Source: Medicago truncatula (taxonomy: Eukaryota > Streptophyta > Magnoliopsida > Fabales > Fabaceae). From it: DNA of 64,000 bases. The first letter of the stretch is position 1; the number at the start of each line of letters is the position of its first letter. The stretch spans positions 1,624,501 through 1,688,500 of the forward strand of contig NC_053042.1 of NCBI RefSeq assembly GCF_003473485.1. Reading direction: 5' to 3'. The notes under the pieces are model-generated. The model was not told the DNA's origin. It made no database searches and was given only the letters and a program-made list of their open reading frames with translations. The position numbers were made by a program, and so were the translations under genes. Below are positions 24,210-35,130 of this stretch, one piece after another.

Positions 24210-26046
24210 AAAAAAAATAAATATGAAATTAAATATATTTTGGGCAATCTAAAAGTTTTAGATAAAGTGTGCTTAATCAGATTCTTTATTTTCGACAAAA
24301 GCTTAAGATTCTTATTCTGTTAGGTTTTATGGAAATTTACTATGTTTTTTATTTCACCCCCAAATTATATAAGGAAATGAACTTTTTCCTTCACTTTGGG
24401 GTATGTGATTCGTACTTTCTTTGGGGATATGTACCCCATAAACAAGCCACACTTTGTTAAATTAAGTAAATATCTCTCTTATTTCTATTTCCTATATATA
24501 AAGCAAAAGATAAGATCGAAAGTCAGAACTAATTACCTAATTATGTGTTCGATAATAGAATAGCATTTGGAGAGAATATCTAGAAAAAGGAATAATATTG
24601 TAAAATTAGGTGAATAATTAGGTCACCTTATCATTAGTAATTTAGTAGGATCGATCAGACCATATTTTAGTTCTTATATACCATATTCCTTTTATAAAGA
24701 GCTCACAATATATTAGAGAATGAAAGTGGAGAAGAAAGCATCTAATACCTCAAAATAATTTCTTCAAAAACAAAAAATGAGGACATATTCCACTAGTTTT
24801 ATAATTAATTATCTAATTGCAAATGATTATAGTTTTATGGGTACCGTACATGTTTTCTAGGAATGTTATTTTTTAGTAAATAATGATTTCTTTTTTTTTT
24901 TTTTTTTTTGGTACAAGAATAATGATTTCTTTTTAACAAGCTAAGAATGTTTAATTAGTAGTATATGCGTACGTAACTTATTTGATGACCTCTACCAAAA
25001 AAAAAATGCGATTCGAAATTTGGTATGAAAGCTTTTTGGTTGTTAATTTATGGAGCATATAAAAGTTGACATCAATGGTGACAACATTATGAAAAAGAAA
25101 CCCATTTGAAACAAGAATCTATATATCCTCCAAATTAGTAAAGCTTCCCATTTATAGGATACATGGAACGGTACGTAATAAGTAAGATATCATATACAAT
25201 TTTGTTACGTAACATGTACTATCAAATACGTACACGATTCTCTGTAAAAAAATTTAACAGAAATGATAAACAAACACATAAATTTGGACACAAATACAAC
25301 ACTGTGGATAGTTTCGACATTTCAACGATAAAATAAGGCTAATTTTGTCAAAACACAACCTCCTCTTCTTTCTATTCTCTGCACGTGCTCTCTATCAGCA
25401 TACCATCCACCTCTTCTCTCTCCCTTCAGTGTCGTTTTCACTCCTCCTTCCTTTTCAGATCCGATTTTTTTTCGTCCATACCGTATCCTCCTCCTCCTTC
25501 CGTTTCTCTCTTGCCTCTTACCACCTATTATCTCTTCCCTCACCGTCCCTTCCAGATTCCCCACCCCCATTCCTTCCTTCGCCGCCCCATTATTCGGCCG
25601 TACTTTTTCCTCTCCTCGTCGGCGTTTGTCATCACCTTCGTCGGTCATCTTGTCTCCTTCTTCCATCACCAACGCCGTCAACAAAGCCTTTGTTTTCGGT
25701 CATCTCTTTGACAGAGACGACGACGGCGGTGATTAGAACGGATCTCAGAAGGAGAGGGATAGTGATTGTGTTATGGACGAAGAAGAAGGCTAACGGCATA
25801 ATGATGACGGTTGTGGTGACCAAAAAGGATTGCAGAGAGAGCGGTGGTGAGAGATGAGAGAAAAAGGATGCACCAGATGGGGAGGGAGAGAAGAGAGAGA
25901 AAGAGGAGAGGAAAAAAAACATAAAATAAAGAAAATAAAAAAAAAAAGGAAAAATACGTATCTAATACAGTGGTGTCTGTATTGTATTTATTTTTTTGTG
26001 TTCACTTATCATACCTCAAAAATTAAAGGGTTAAATATATTTTGGA
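24210..26046. other. Spacer with a CT-rich low-complexity block
   Basis: 25345-25860 is strongly pyrimidine-rich, then purine-rich. It leaves long frames open on both strands (170 aa on +, 120 aa on -) that are runs of Ser, Leu, Phe and Pro or Arg, Glu and Gly with no domain. I regard this as compositional bias or a decayed insertion, not a gene. Confidence 0.5.
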
Positions 26047-26197
26047 TTTTGTTAACTTGTGCCCTTAGGGCACAATATAAGAAACTAAATGTAGAAATTT
26101 AACTTTGAAAATTGTGCATTCAATACAATATTTATTATTTAATTCTATTTTAAATCCTTCATCTTGTGCCCTAAGGGCAATAGTAAACATTTCCCAT
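26047..26197. mobile_element. Small MITE with palindromic GTGCCCTWAGGGCAC ends
   Basis: TTGTGCCCTTAGGGCACAA near 26057-26075 and CTTGTGCCCTAAGGGCAATA near 26163-26182 are inverted relative to each other, and each is itself nearly palindromic. It is one of a family with members at 26.9-28.3, 28.4 and 57.8 kb. Confidence 0.55.
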
Positions 26198-26905
26198 ATA
26201 GTTTTGGTCCATATAAATATATCAACTTTTCGTTTTAGTCCCTTTAAAAATTTTCCTTCAATTTTTGTTCCTATAAAATTTTCAATCACTACTTTTGATC
26301 CTTATTTTTAAGTTAATTTTTGTATTTTTTAATGAAATGTGTAGAATATTGCAAAAATTACTCCGAAATAAAATAAATATTTTTTTTGGTCAAGTAGCCT
26401 AGTGAATATTAATTTTTTTTAACCAAACATAAATTAATTATGAATTTTTTACCTCCAAAAATATAAAAATTCATATTTAATTCATGTTTTGTTAAAAAAA
26501 TTCTAATTTTGATCCTTATAATATTATAAATTTTTTTGCAAAATTTTATTCAAAAAATGAATTCTACATATGAGTTTACTTTGAACGAGAGACCAAAAGT
26601 GAAGATGAAAACATTTTGGAGGACTAAAAGTTGAAGAAATTTTTTAGAGAGATTAAAATGAAAAGTTGACATATTTATAGTGACCAAAAACATATTTAAT
26701 CCAAAATTAAAATTAAAAAAAAAAATACGTACAAGCTATTTTATCTTAATCTGAATTTTTTCGTTAAACAAAATCAGGGATGGTCCACAAATACTTAACA
26801 AGAGTCCTTAAAACCATTTTTCTCTCTCTCATCCGTTTATACATTTTTCTGAATATGTGTGAATGATTCAGTTAATTTGGAACGGAAGGAGTAATAATAA
26901 AGGAA

Positions 26906-28333
26906 ATGCTAACTTGTATCCCTAGGACACATGTTAAGAAACCTAAAGTGGAAACTTTGTTTGGGAAATTGTACCAATTTATTCTTCAAGAGATTGAAAA
27001 TTAATGTTTTGTTTAGTTTACCCACTGCCGTAAAACACCAACAACCACCCTTCTTCTTCTCCCCTAACATCCAAAAGATCTCCAAAACAATGTAGCCGCT
27101 GGTGTGGGTGGTGTGCTTGCGTCACCGTCACACCACCTCCACTCGTCCATAAGCTATGAAGCCTCGATACATGACACGATACCGATACGGCGATACGGGA
27201 AAATTTTCAAAATTCCCGATACAATGCGGCCTCGATACGTTATTAAAAAATTAAATTTAAAATTAATAGTATAAGTGCAAAATGTATAAACATAACTAAA
27301 AATTAATAGTATTCCGGTGGCCTTTCACCGCCGCAGGCGGCTCTGTTTCAACTCCTCAGATTCGCCCTTCTTCCAATCTTCCGGATCTAAGAGAACATGG
27401 ATTTTTTGAAACCCGTCAAGGGTTGATCCTCCGCCGTATACTGGATTATGCAGCCGCCGCCATCTATGAGGTGGTGGGTGGTTGTATTGCTTAAAACATT
27501 GGTTGTGATGGTTGATGTCATGTTAATTCTTTCATCACCGACGTCTGGTTTGAAGACTGTTTCACGTGTTTAGTTCTGTGTTACACACGTTGTTCCAAAA
27601 TCGGTTGCTTTTGTGGTGGTTGCTGCGAGGTGCTCTGCCGTTCACATCTCCAGCGATGACTCCTTAGTGTGTTGATGCTGGCTATGTTTTGTAATAGATT
27701 TCTTTGGCTAAAAATGGCCATTTAGTGTTTTACTGCGCGAGTAGTGGGTTCAGGAAATTGTCACCGTGTTGGCGGTCAATTTCAGTTACCGTTCCTCAAA
27801 GACAAAGAGATGAGTTCAATCTTGTCTCTGACTTCCACTCCTGTACCAGTATGAGGGCCAGAAATGGTTGTTAATTTGCTGTCGTTCTTCGTAGTAAACA
27901 GTTGGTGATCGTGGATTCGTTAGTTACCATGTTGGCGGTCGGATCCACTCCCTGCTCTGATTCAAATTATGTGATGCCTCCGTGGCTATCTATCCCAATC
28001 ATCCTGTTGATTGACATGGGACTGTATGAACTCGAAAGAGTCGTCAATGCTTGCTGCCGTTGTAGGGAGTTGATGGCACGTGATCCGATTTCTTGTTGAC
28101 GATCGATTCATTCGCCAAACTTTAGACTCACGCTTAATTGTTAGAATTGTTTATATATATATATATATATATGAGCAACTGACAACATATTAGAGTAGGG
28201 TTCCAACTTAATTGGACACTATTCTTTTTGATGTCATTATGCACTTGGCTTATCAATTTTTTTTAGTGTTTTGTAATAAATATTTACTATTTATGGAATC
28301 CTTAACATATGCTCCAAAGGCACAAGTTAGCAT
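26906..28333. mobile_element. 1.4-kb non-autonomous TIR element with GC-rich interior
   Basis: The left end ATGCTAACTTGTATCCCTAG ... CACATGTTAAG (26906-26938) is mirrored at the right end (CTTAACATATGCTCC ... GGCACAAGTTAGCAT, to 28333). The interior (about 27020-28120) is conspicuously richer in G+C than the surroundings, with CACCGCCGCAGGCGG and CAGCCGCCGCC stretches. It lacks a transposase-like frame, as if host sequence had been captured. Short frames inside have no recognisable domain. Confidence 0.5.
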
Positions 28334-28408
28334 GATTCTTTTTTTTCTTCAAGATTTTATGTGTCTTTACCTCTCTAAATGAAAGAAATGGGAAAAGACA
28401 TAAATGAA

Positions 28409-28592
28409 GAGGATCTTAACTCCTTGCCCTAGGCACTTGTTAAGAAGATTAAAGAACAACTTTTGTCTTGAAAATGATGCATTCAATGTATTGAAACTTA
28501 AAATGTAATTTTTTCTACTTAAAATTTATCAATTATTTTTATCTTTGTATCTTTAACAAGTGCCATTAATGACACTTGTTAGCAAGACCCAA
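28409..28592. mobile_element. ~180-bp MITE of the same palindromic-end family
   Basis: Left CTTAACTCCTTGCCCTAGGC with CACTTGTTAAG; right CTTTAACAAGTGCCATTAAT with GACACTTGTTAGCAAG. The ends are inverse complements with small differences. Confidence 0.55.
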
Positions 28593-28660
28593 GAGTTTAT
28601 TAAGTGAGACACTCCCTAATGTACAAGACAACTTTGTAAAGATGAATTAGATTCAATATG

Positions 28661-30250
28661 TAACACCCTCAAACCCAAAAGTAATACTCTATCCGATCAC
28701 ATTTATAAGCAAAAAACAACTTTTTAGATACATTGAATAATTAATGTATCTGACCTATACATTAATTATTCAATGTATCGAAAAAGTTGTTTTTACTTAT
28801 AAATGTGACCGGATGGAGTATTTAATAATAATACAAGGTTCAAGGTGTTACACCTTCAATAATCCAAAACATGCATAATTCATTTACATAATTCATACAA
28901 CAGTCGCAACAGATTTATAAAATAAAACAACATAACACCAACTTCTCATCATCTCAAGGTATATCGTCATGCACATCATGATTTCTCAAATATAATCCAA
29001 CAAATCAAAATAAACAAAATCCTGACACAAAGACCTAACCGGAGCCCACACTGGACTCCAAAGCAAGCAATAAAAACTAGGAAGCCACAAGCTATCATCG
29101 AGTACTCACGCCGTCTCAAACCTCCTCAACCTGCACGTTTACACCATAAATGTGAGGCGACCAAAAAGCCACTGGAGAGTAAGATTACATTCAACATAAA
29201 GAAATTACGAACTCAAGCATAATATATTAGGATTTTACATCGAATATATTATCATCTTCCTAACAATAGTATATTCACATGTAATGTCATTCAATGTATC
29301 AAGTAAATGCAATAATTCACAAATCATCAACAATAAGATATATAGTCTCATGAATATAACAAGTATTAAAGTCATCACTTCAACAACAATTAGACTCATA
29401 GTATTCACATTTCATCATGAATAAGTATCAAATAATATTCCACATACACCTATATCTTCATGTTATAAAGTTTACAAGTTTCCGCTAACGTTTCATAAGC
29501 ATATATTCATTTCAACGGCAATTAACAACTTCAAGTTGATGTATAATCAAAATAAGCATCATTCCCAACTTAACATAACAAAACTCATCAATAATTATCA
29601 CAATTTCAATTAAACATATTGATACATAATTCATCGTTACGCTTCACTTTGTCAAATAACATATCATCACTTTTCACATCTTCAATTACACATGTTCATC
29701 ACAAACCTACAATATTCACATATATTCTCATCTAATTATTTCAAATAAACATAATCATCATCTCAATAGTATAGATAAGAAAATCATCATCATCAAAGAT
29801 ATCACCAAATTGAATGCACCTCATTCAAACATATTCACCATTTAAGAGTTCACCAAGATCACACAACATTCACACCATATTCACACATCACCAATTACTT
29901 AGATTCACATAGGCTTGCATAGTCAAGTACATATTGTTCACATTTCATCACCATCACTAAAATAACAATCACCATAAGAATACACATAGTTCACATAATT
30001 CACATCATTCACATAATACACATAGTCAAATATGAGATATTTCACACAAAATCAATGCATGCAATGTTCTAAACACAACTCTACATGTATGTGGTACTGT
30101 TCTGGATGTCGAAGGTCTGTTATCGATTGGTCCCTGCGTCGCTGGATTCCGAAGTATCCTAAATCTCGTTACTGGATACCGAAATATCCTAAATCTCATA
30201 ACTGGATATACTCAAGTATCCTAGCACCAAGACTGATGAATGCATAAACA
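28661..30250. mobile_element. Probable LTR-retrotransposon-derived segment
   Basis: A TGTAACACCC start at 28661, interrupted by a MITE, is followed by an A/C/T-rich low-complexity run of TTCACATAATTCA-like words. It ends in a block with repeated GGATWCCGAARTATCCTAAATCTC near 30147-30205. This layout is like a plant LTR or untranslated leader, but I cannot name the family or place its borders. No coding frame is recognised. Confidence 0.35.
28687..28818. mobile_element. Stowaway-like MITE (132 bp)
   Basis: CTCTATCCGATCACATTTAT at the left pairs with ATAAATGTGACCGGATGGAG at the right; the interior also folds back almost completely. TA flanks both ends (28685-28686 and 28819-28820). It is nested in the retroelement-like segment. 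Confidence 0.88.
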
Positions 30251-30571
30251 TATGACTCAGGCACACTCACAAAATATAAATTCCACATCTTATTCTTTTA
30301 ATTATTTCAAAAGTAATAATAAAGTTAATTTTATGTTTTGCTTTTATGTGAGTGTGTCTAAACTTGTGTCCATAATCTTGTGACTATGAAAGACTTGCTC
30401 TACTCCATACATTAACTTCCTTCTATACTAGGATGTCACATGAATTTGCAAAGATAGTCCCACGTAATACTAGATCCTATCTCTATATTGATGTATCATC
30501 TTGTAACGAATTAAGTTGAGTTGTTTCCTTCACACAAAAAAAAATAAGAACATCGTATAGTATATCAAATG

Positions 30572-30610
<39 letters not shown>

Positions 30611-30987
30611 CAACTCATATGGTTTATGACTATTAAATTTATTTGTAAAAAAATATTAAATTTGATAGTCAATGTTCGTCAAAAAATAATAATAATTTGA
30701 TTGTCAATATATATATAATATAATATAATATAATGAACACAAGTTGAATAAGAATTTAATTTGGACAAAAAAAGCACTTAATTAGGTTAATGTGTCACAA
30801 ATTAAAGCCAAAGGCAAGGAAAAGGAAAATGGATGAAATAGTATATTAAGTGGTAATCTATTTTCTAAAGTCTACAGTAGAAAGATCCACATTCATTTTC
30901 ATGTTTCAAAAAACCTTCCTCTTCATGTATTATAATTAAAATGTATACACTCTTAAACATTATGTTTTCTGCATGTATAACTCTACA

Positions 30988-31851
30988 TTACATGACGACC
31001 AAGAGCGAAGCTAAGCACATCACTGCTCCAACAAAACCTATAACAATCCTTGAAGAGCTGCTAGTAGGTGCAGCATCGGCAGCAGCCTCATCGCCACCTG
31101 GACCGGGAGCCAAAGATGGGCTTTTTGCAGGGGCTTCAACGGGAGATTCGCTGGGCTCATCGGAAGGTGAAGGAGAATCTGAAACTTCTGTGATGGGCTC
31201 TTCAGCAGCCGAAGGAGCGTTTGCATTCTTTGCCTTTGTCGGCGGTGCTTTAAAAACCGAAGAAACATCTACATTCGTTTCGGCTGCTGGAGCGCTTGCA
31301 TTCGATGGTGCACCCAAGGTTTGTGTTTCAAGTCCAGGGAACAAGATAGGTTTCGCGACTTGGATTATGGTGATGTTGTAGGGCTGGGCGAAAACAACTT
31401 TCACTAGCTTAACGTCGATTGGAGCACCACTCACAGCAGATCCAATGGCCAAATCACCGTCACTAGTGCGATTAACCTTAAGGTACCCTTGTTGGTCGAC
31501 GGCGATGCCTGAGGATTGGTAAAGGGTGGTCAAGGGTTCGCGCTTATGCATAGCTCCAATGAGCTTCGTTGGATCGTAATAGTCGAGGAGCACGTGGGTG
31601 GCCATGATAGCCCTAATAGCTTCTGGCATTTTGTCGGATACGGAAGACATGGCGCCGTTATCAAGGGCGAAGACGGTGATGGTATTACGACGGTTGATTT
31701 GGCCAACAAGCTTGGTTTCGTTGAGGTATTTGTTGAAGGTGGAAAACTCAGGGGTTCTATCTAGCAATTTTTGGATGTCAAATGCATGAATGGAAGAAGA
31801 AACTGTAAGGAAGAGAGCCAAGCAAAGAAAAGACAAGCTTTTGAAACCCAT
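30988..31851 (-). CDS. Fasciclin-like arabinogalactan protein, array copy 1
   Basis: A single-exon gene encodes 287 aa. FLAs are secreted cell-surface glycoproteins combining FAS1 adhesion-like domains with Hyp-O-glycosylated AGP modules. Here a signal peptide (1-23, ending SIHA) precedes one FAS1 domain (about 24-172), with an H1-like NTITVFALDNGAM at 56-68, a THVLLDYYD segment at 85-93, and an H2-like YNITIIQVAKPI at 158-169. N-glycosylation sequons are at N44, N127, N159 and N184. Residues 180-262 are rich in Ala-Pro, Ser-Pro and Thr-Ser, the AGP module. An SSSS stretch and hydrophobic tail (about 268-287) form a GPI-anchor signal. The single FAS1 domain plus GPI signal resembles Arabidopsis FLA3/5/14, several of them pollen-expressed; that orthology is inferred. 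It is the leftmost of five direct tandem copies. Confidence 0.93.
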   Translation of the reverse strand: MGFKSLSFLCLALFLTVSSSIHAFDIQKLLDRTPEFSTFNKYLNETKLVGQINRRNTITVFALDNGAMSSVSDKMPEAIRAIMATHVLLDYYDPTKLIGAMHKREPLTTLYQSSGIAVDQQGYLKVNRTSDGDLAIGSAVSGAPIDVKLVKVVFAQPYNITIIQVAKPILFPGLETQTLGAPSNASAPAAETNVDVSSVFKAPPTKAKNANAPSAAEEPITEVSDSPSPSDEPSESPVEAPAKSPSLAPGPGGDEAAADAAPTSSSSRIVIGFVGAVMCLASLLVVM

Positions 31852-31916
31852 CTTTTCTTTAGGATATTATGCCCGAAAACCAAGACTGCCTTGAGAATTG
31901 ATAAAATTATGAGGGT

Positions 31917-31927
31917 GTTTATATATG
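31917..31927 (-). promoter_or_regulatory. TATA box of FLA copy 1
   Basis: CATATATAAAC on minus lies about 66-76 bp before the ATG, giving an expected leader of 35-45 nt. The same box at the same distance precedes copies 2-4 (about 40078-40089, 47073-47084, 54141-54153) and lies about 105 bp before the ATG of copy 5 (62251-62262). Confidence 0.75.
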
Positions 31928-31988
31928 TTCCCTACTATGTGTAATTAAGGATTAGTTATTTTGATGTTTGTCTTTCAAATCCATTTTT

Positions 31989-32228
31989 GTCATCGTGAGA
32001 TGTGAACCTCTCTCTATGCAGCTATTTTACGACAAGTTTGAATGGTTTAGCATGGTTTTCACTTTTTTATTTTATTTTTCTTTTCCTCTTTTCCTGGTTT
32101 AGCATGGTTTTAGATTAAAAATATCAAAATCAATATTTGAAGAAATCCATTTATGTCATGGTGACATGTGAACCTCTCTCTATGCAACTACTTTATGACA
32201 AATTTAAATGGTTTAGCTTGGTTTTTAG
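31989..32228 (-). promoter_or_regulatory. Duplicated upstream module of FLA copy 1
   Basis: A ~73-bp block containing GTGAACCTCTCTCTATGCA, then TTTTA-GACAA, then AATGGTTTAGCWTGG (plus-strand reading) occurs at about 31989-32060 and again at 32154-32228. The block recurs upstream of every FLA gene in the array, so it is the best candidate for a shared cis-regulatory element. Confidence 0.7.
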
Positions 32229-32313
32229 TGTTTTTTGTGATTTTTCTTTTCATGGTTTAACGTGGTTTTAGATTAAAGAAAAAACAAAATGGAAAACGAT
32301 GTGCATATTATTA

Positions 32314-32603
32314 AGGGTTAATAGTGTTTTTCATCCCTGTAATATATGTTATTTTTGGTTTTTGCCCTTATAAAATTTTCGGTTTGATTTGCACACTCGT
32401 AAAATTTTTATTTTTCGGAAAACACCCTTAATAGGCCATTCAAAAACCAAAATTTCTTGAAATTTTTTTTTATGAAAATGGCCTATTAAGGGTGTTTTCC
32501 GGAAAATAAAAATTTTACGAAGGTGCAAATTAAACCAAAAATTTTACAGGGGCAAAAACCAGAAATGACATATATTACAGGGGTGAAAAACACTATTAAC
32601 CCT
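32314..32603. mobile_element. hAT-like foldback MITE (290 bp)
   Basis: Long near-perfect inverted repeat: AGGGTTAATAGTGTTTTTCA at the left and TGAAAAACACTATTAACCCT at the right, pairing almost to the centre. TATTATTA flanks both sides (8 bp, shared border base). The paralogous stretch upstream of FLA copy 2 (about 40301-40320) reads ATATTATTAATTAGATAG with no insert. A second family member is at 56.7 kb. Confidence 0.9.
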
Positions 32604-33744
32604 ATTATTAATTAAATAGTACAATTAAAATAAATCAATTAAAGCAAAATTATAAAATTTAAATGACACTTTTTCGGAGACAATTCTTCACGCCGATGTG
32701 TTGATATTATGGTACAAAAATATTTTTAGTGTATCAAGAGATCAAATACATCAGTCCATGTATATTATTTTTTTTGTCTATTAGTCATTAAGACTATTAA
32801 ATTTTATTTCTAAAATAAGAATGTTAAATTTAGCAGTCAAAATTCATAATTAACAATAATAATTTGATAGTGTATATATATATGTATGAGATGGAATAAC
32901 ACTTGTTAGTTTTTTAAAAGTAAATCTGATCCCAAAAATTACAAACAGGATTACTGTAATGTGATATTATTGCACCATGATTGTCCAATGTCTTCTAAAC
33001 AATTGAAGATTTAACCACAATTCCACAAACTGATATCAATTGATTTCACATCATACAGCAATCTGAACCCATTAATGTCAATAAAGAGTCAAAGGATAAA
33101 AATAAACTACGCTACTTTGTTTCATGTGCTCTCATTACAAGTTTTTTTTGGAAACAATATGAGCCATTGGATCAATTAATTATAACGGTTGATCCAATGG
33201 TTAATTACACTTATATTTAAATACAACTTTTTTTAATACACCGATAAAATAAAAATTAAAAAAATATATATACTTTTTTTTTAAAGAAAAAAGTATAGCA
33301 ATATTTGTATTAATTATTTGTATTAATTATTTTAGTATATATATATATATATATATATACTTCAAAAGAATTTATTTAATATATAAGGGTGGATCGAAGC
33401 CCTGTTCTAAATAAATATTAGATATAATGTAAGAATATTCTTTTTTATCTTTTCACCAATAACTGATCGTCTCAATAAAACATCTTGACCAAAAAAAATT
33501 GTGTTAATAAAACATAAATGTTGATTGAGTATGAAAAAGGAAAATTAAATATTGTTAGAATGATCAAGTATGATGATGCACATGATTATTAATAAGACAT
33601 AAATGTAGTCCATTAGATTAAGATAAAACTAATGGTGGGGATGTGGAGTAACTCTTGGAGTCAAAATATCCCTCCCATATATATATATATTAAAGGTTAG
33701 TTTTGTAAATTTGTTTTTAAACATGTAAACAACGTTTTAATGAA

Positions 33745-33928
33745 GAGAAATGATATTTGTACAACCACTTTCTCACAACTTTTTAACAACTTTCTTTCTC
33801 ATACTCACATTATCCTCTTATTCTCCCTCTTCATTTTTCTCTCTCCATTTGTTTTTTACCTATGAAAAGAGAGAAAATATAAGTTGTCACAAAAGTTATC
33901 TCATATGGTTGTTCAAATAACACTACCC
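33745..33928. mobile_element. MULE-type MITE with 9-bp target duplication
   Basis: TTTAATGAA occurs at 33736-33744 and 33929-33937. The termini GAGAAATGATATTTGTACAACC and GGTTGTTCAAATAACACTACCC are imperfect inverse complements. Nine-bp duplications are the Mutator-superfamily hallmark. A relic with related interior lies near 21730-21790. Confidence 0.85.
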
Positions 33929-34694
33929 TTTAATGAAATTCCCCATCACTGTTTCTTCTTGGATCATTGTCGTAAAGCCAAGAAGATTTTTCTAGAAACT
34001 GGTACAACCCTGGAGCTTGTGTTCTTAATTTTAATTGTAATTATATGTCGAAAAAAGTCACAAAAGCATTCACATGGAAGAAAAAAAAGACATTACTCTA
34101 ATTCATTCCAATCAATTTTCAATTATAGCACGAATAAAATAGACATTGAAATTTGTACCCAAAAAATACACTAGTGATTAATTGAAAAGATTTTTAAGGG
34201 AAATCAAAATGATGAAACGAAGCAAGAACTGGTTGTTAAATGTGGTTACATGGTTTCCTCAAAAAAAAAAAAAAAAAAAAACGTGGTTACATGGTTTGAC
34301 GTAAATAAACTGCATAACCCAAAACTTAACGAGAAACGGTTACATGGTTTTTAATGCACCAATTGATATCAACTAATGACTCCCTACTTAAAAATAGGCG
34401 CAGACCATGTTGTTTTACACGGAAAGACACAAAAAGGCTTACTCATTTGTTGATTTACACGGTTACGTGGTTACAAATTACAATTGATATCAACAAGATG
34501 CTCTTGGTTTTAGAGGTTCTTCTATAAAAGATAATTTGGTTTGAAGAGTATTCGCTATCTTGTAAATGTTACAAGCTTATCCTGTTTTTAATTAGTGAAA
34601 ATTTTGATGGATTTTTCTTTGGGAACTAGACGTAGACCATGTTGTTTTAGGCCGAATCAGAATAAACCTTTTTGTGTCTTTCCTCTAATCCCTT

Positions 34695-35130
34695 TGTTGA
34701 ACCAAAATGAGTTTTGAACAATGCATCTGAAGTTTTGATAATAACAAAGTATAAAAGAACAATTAGATATGTTAATGTGTGTTCAAGTAAGCAGGATCAT
34801 AGTATTAAATTAAGTTTTGATTCTAAAAGAACAAGATTCTAAGAACACTTAAGAGCATTTGAATTTTGAGAGAAGCTGAAGTTTTGGATCAGACTCTGAA
34901 GGATACAAGCCTCTAAAGAACTGAGACATTGAAGACCTGGACTCTGAATAAGTGAAGCTTCTTAAAGACTCTGACTTCGAAAGCCACGTCAGTATTAGTA
35001 GACTATGATCAGTTCTGTCATCTTCTGAAGAGGTCACTATCAGACTCAGATAGCACAGTTTACCCTCTTCTGACCATGTGCACAAACAAACAAAGAATTT
35101 CAAGGACAATTGAAATGAAGCATATAATTT
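34695..35130 (+). mobile_element. Ty1/copia (SIRE-like) LTR fragment
   Basis: It starts TGTTGAACCAAAATGAG and contains GAAGTTTTGATAATAACAA, GTGTTCAAGTAAGCAGGA and repeated CTCTGAAG words. It aligns with the segment starting at 59310. A TTTTGATGATAAC ... TCAAGTGTGCAGGA order is typical of SIRE/Maximus LTRs. The 3' end is not found, so it is truncated or decayed. Confidence 0.6.

Noticed and set aside
25345-25857. 170-codon open frame on plus, with a 120-codon frame opposite
   Set aside because: It is a pyrimidine-rich tract translating to Ser/Leu/Phe/Pro runs, open on both strands, without motif or gene structure.
30941-31381. 146-codon plus-strand frame antisense to the 3' half of FLA copy 1, repeated over copies 2-5
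   Set aside because: It is the mirror of the Ala/Pro/Ser-rich FLA coding strand. Its conservation follows from conservation of the FLA genes, and its protein has no domain.
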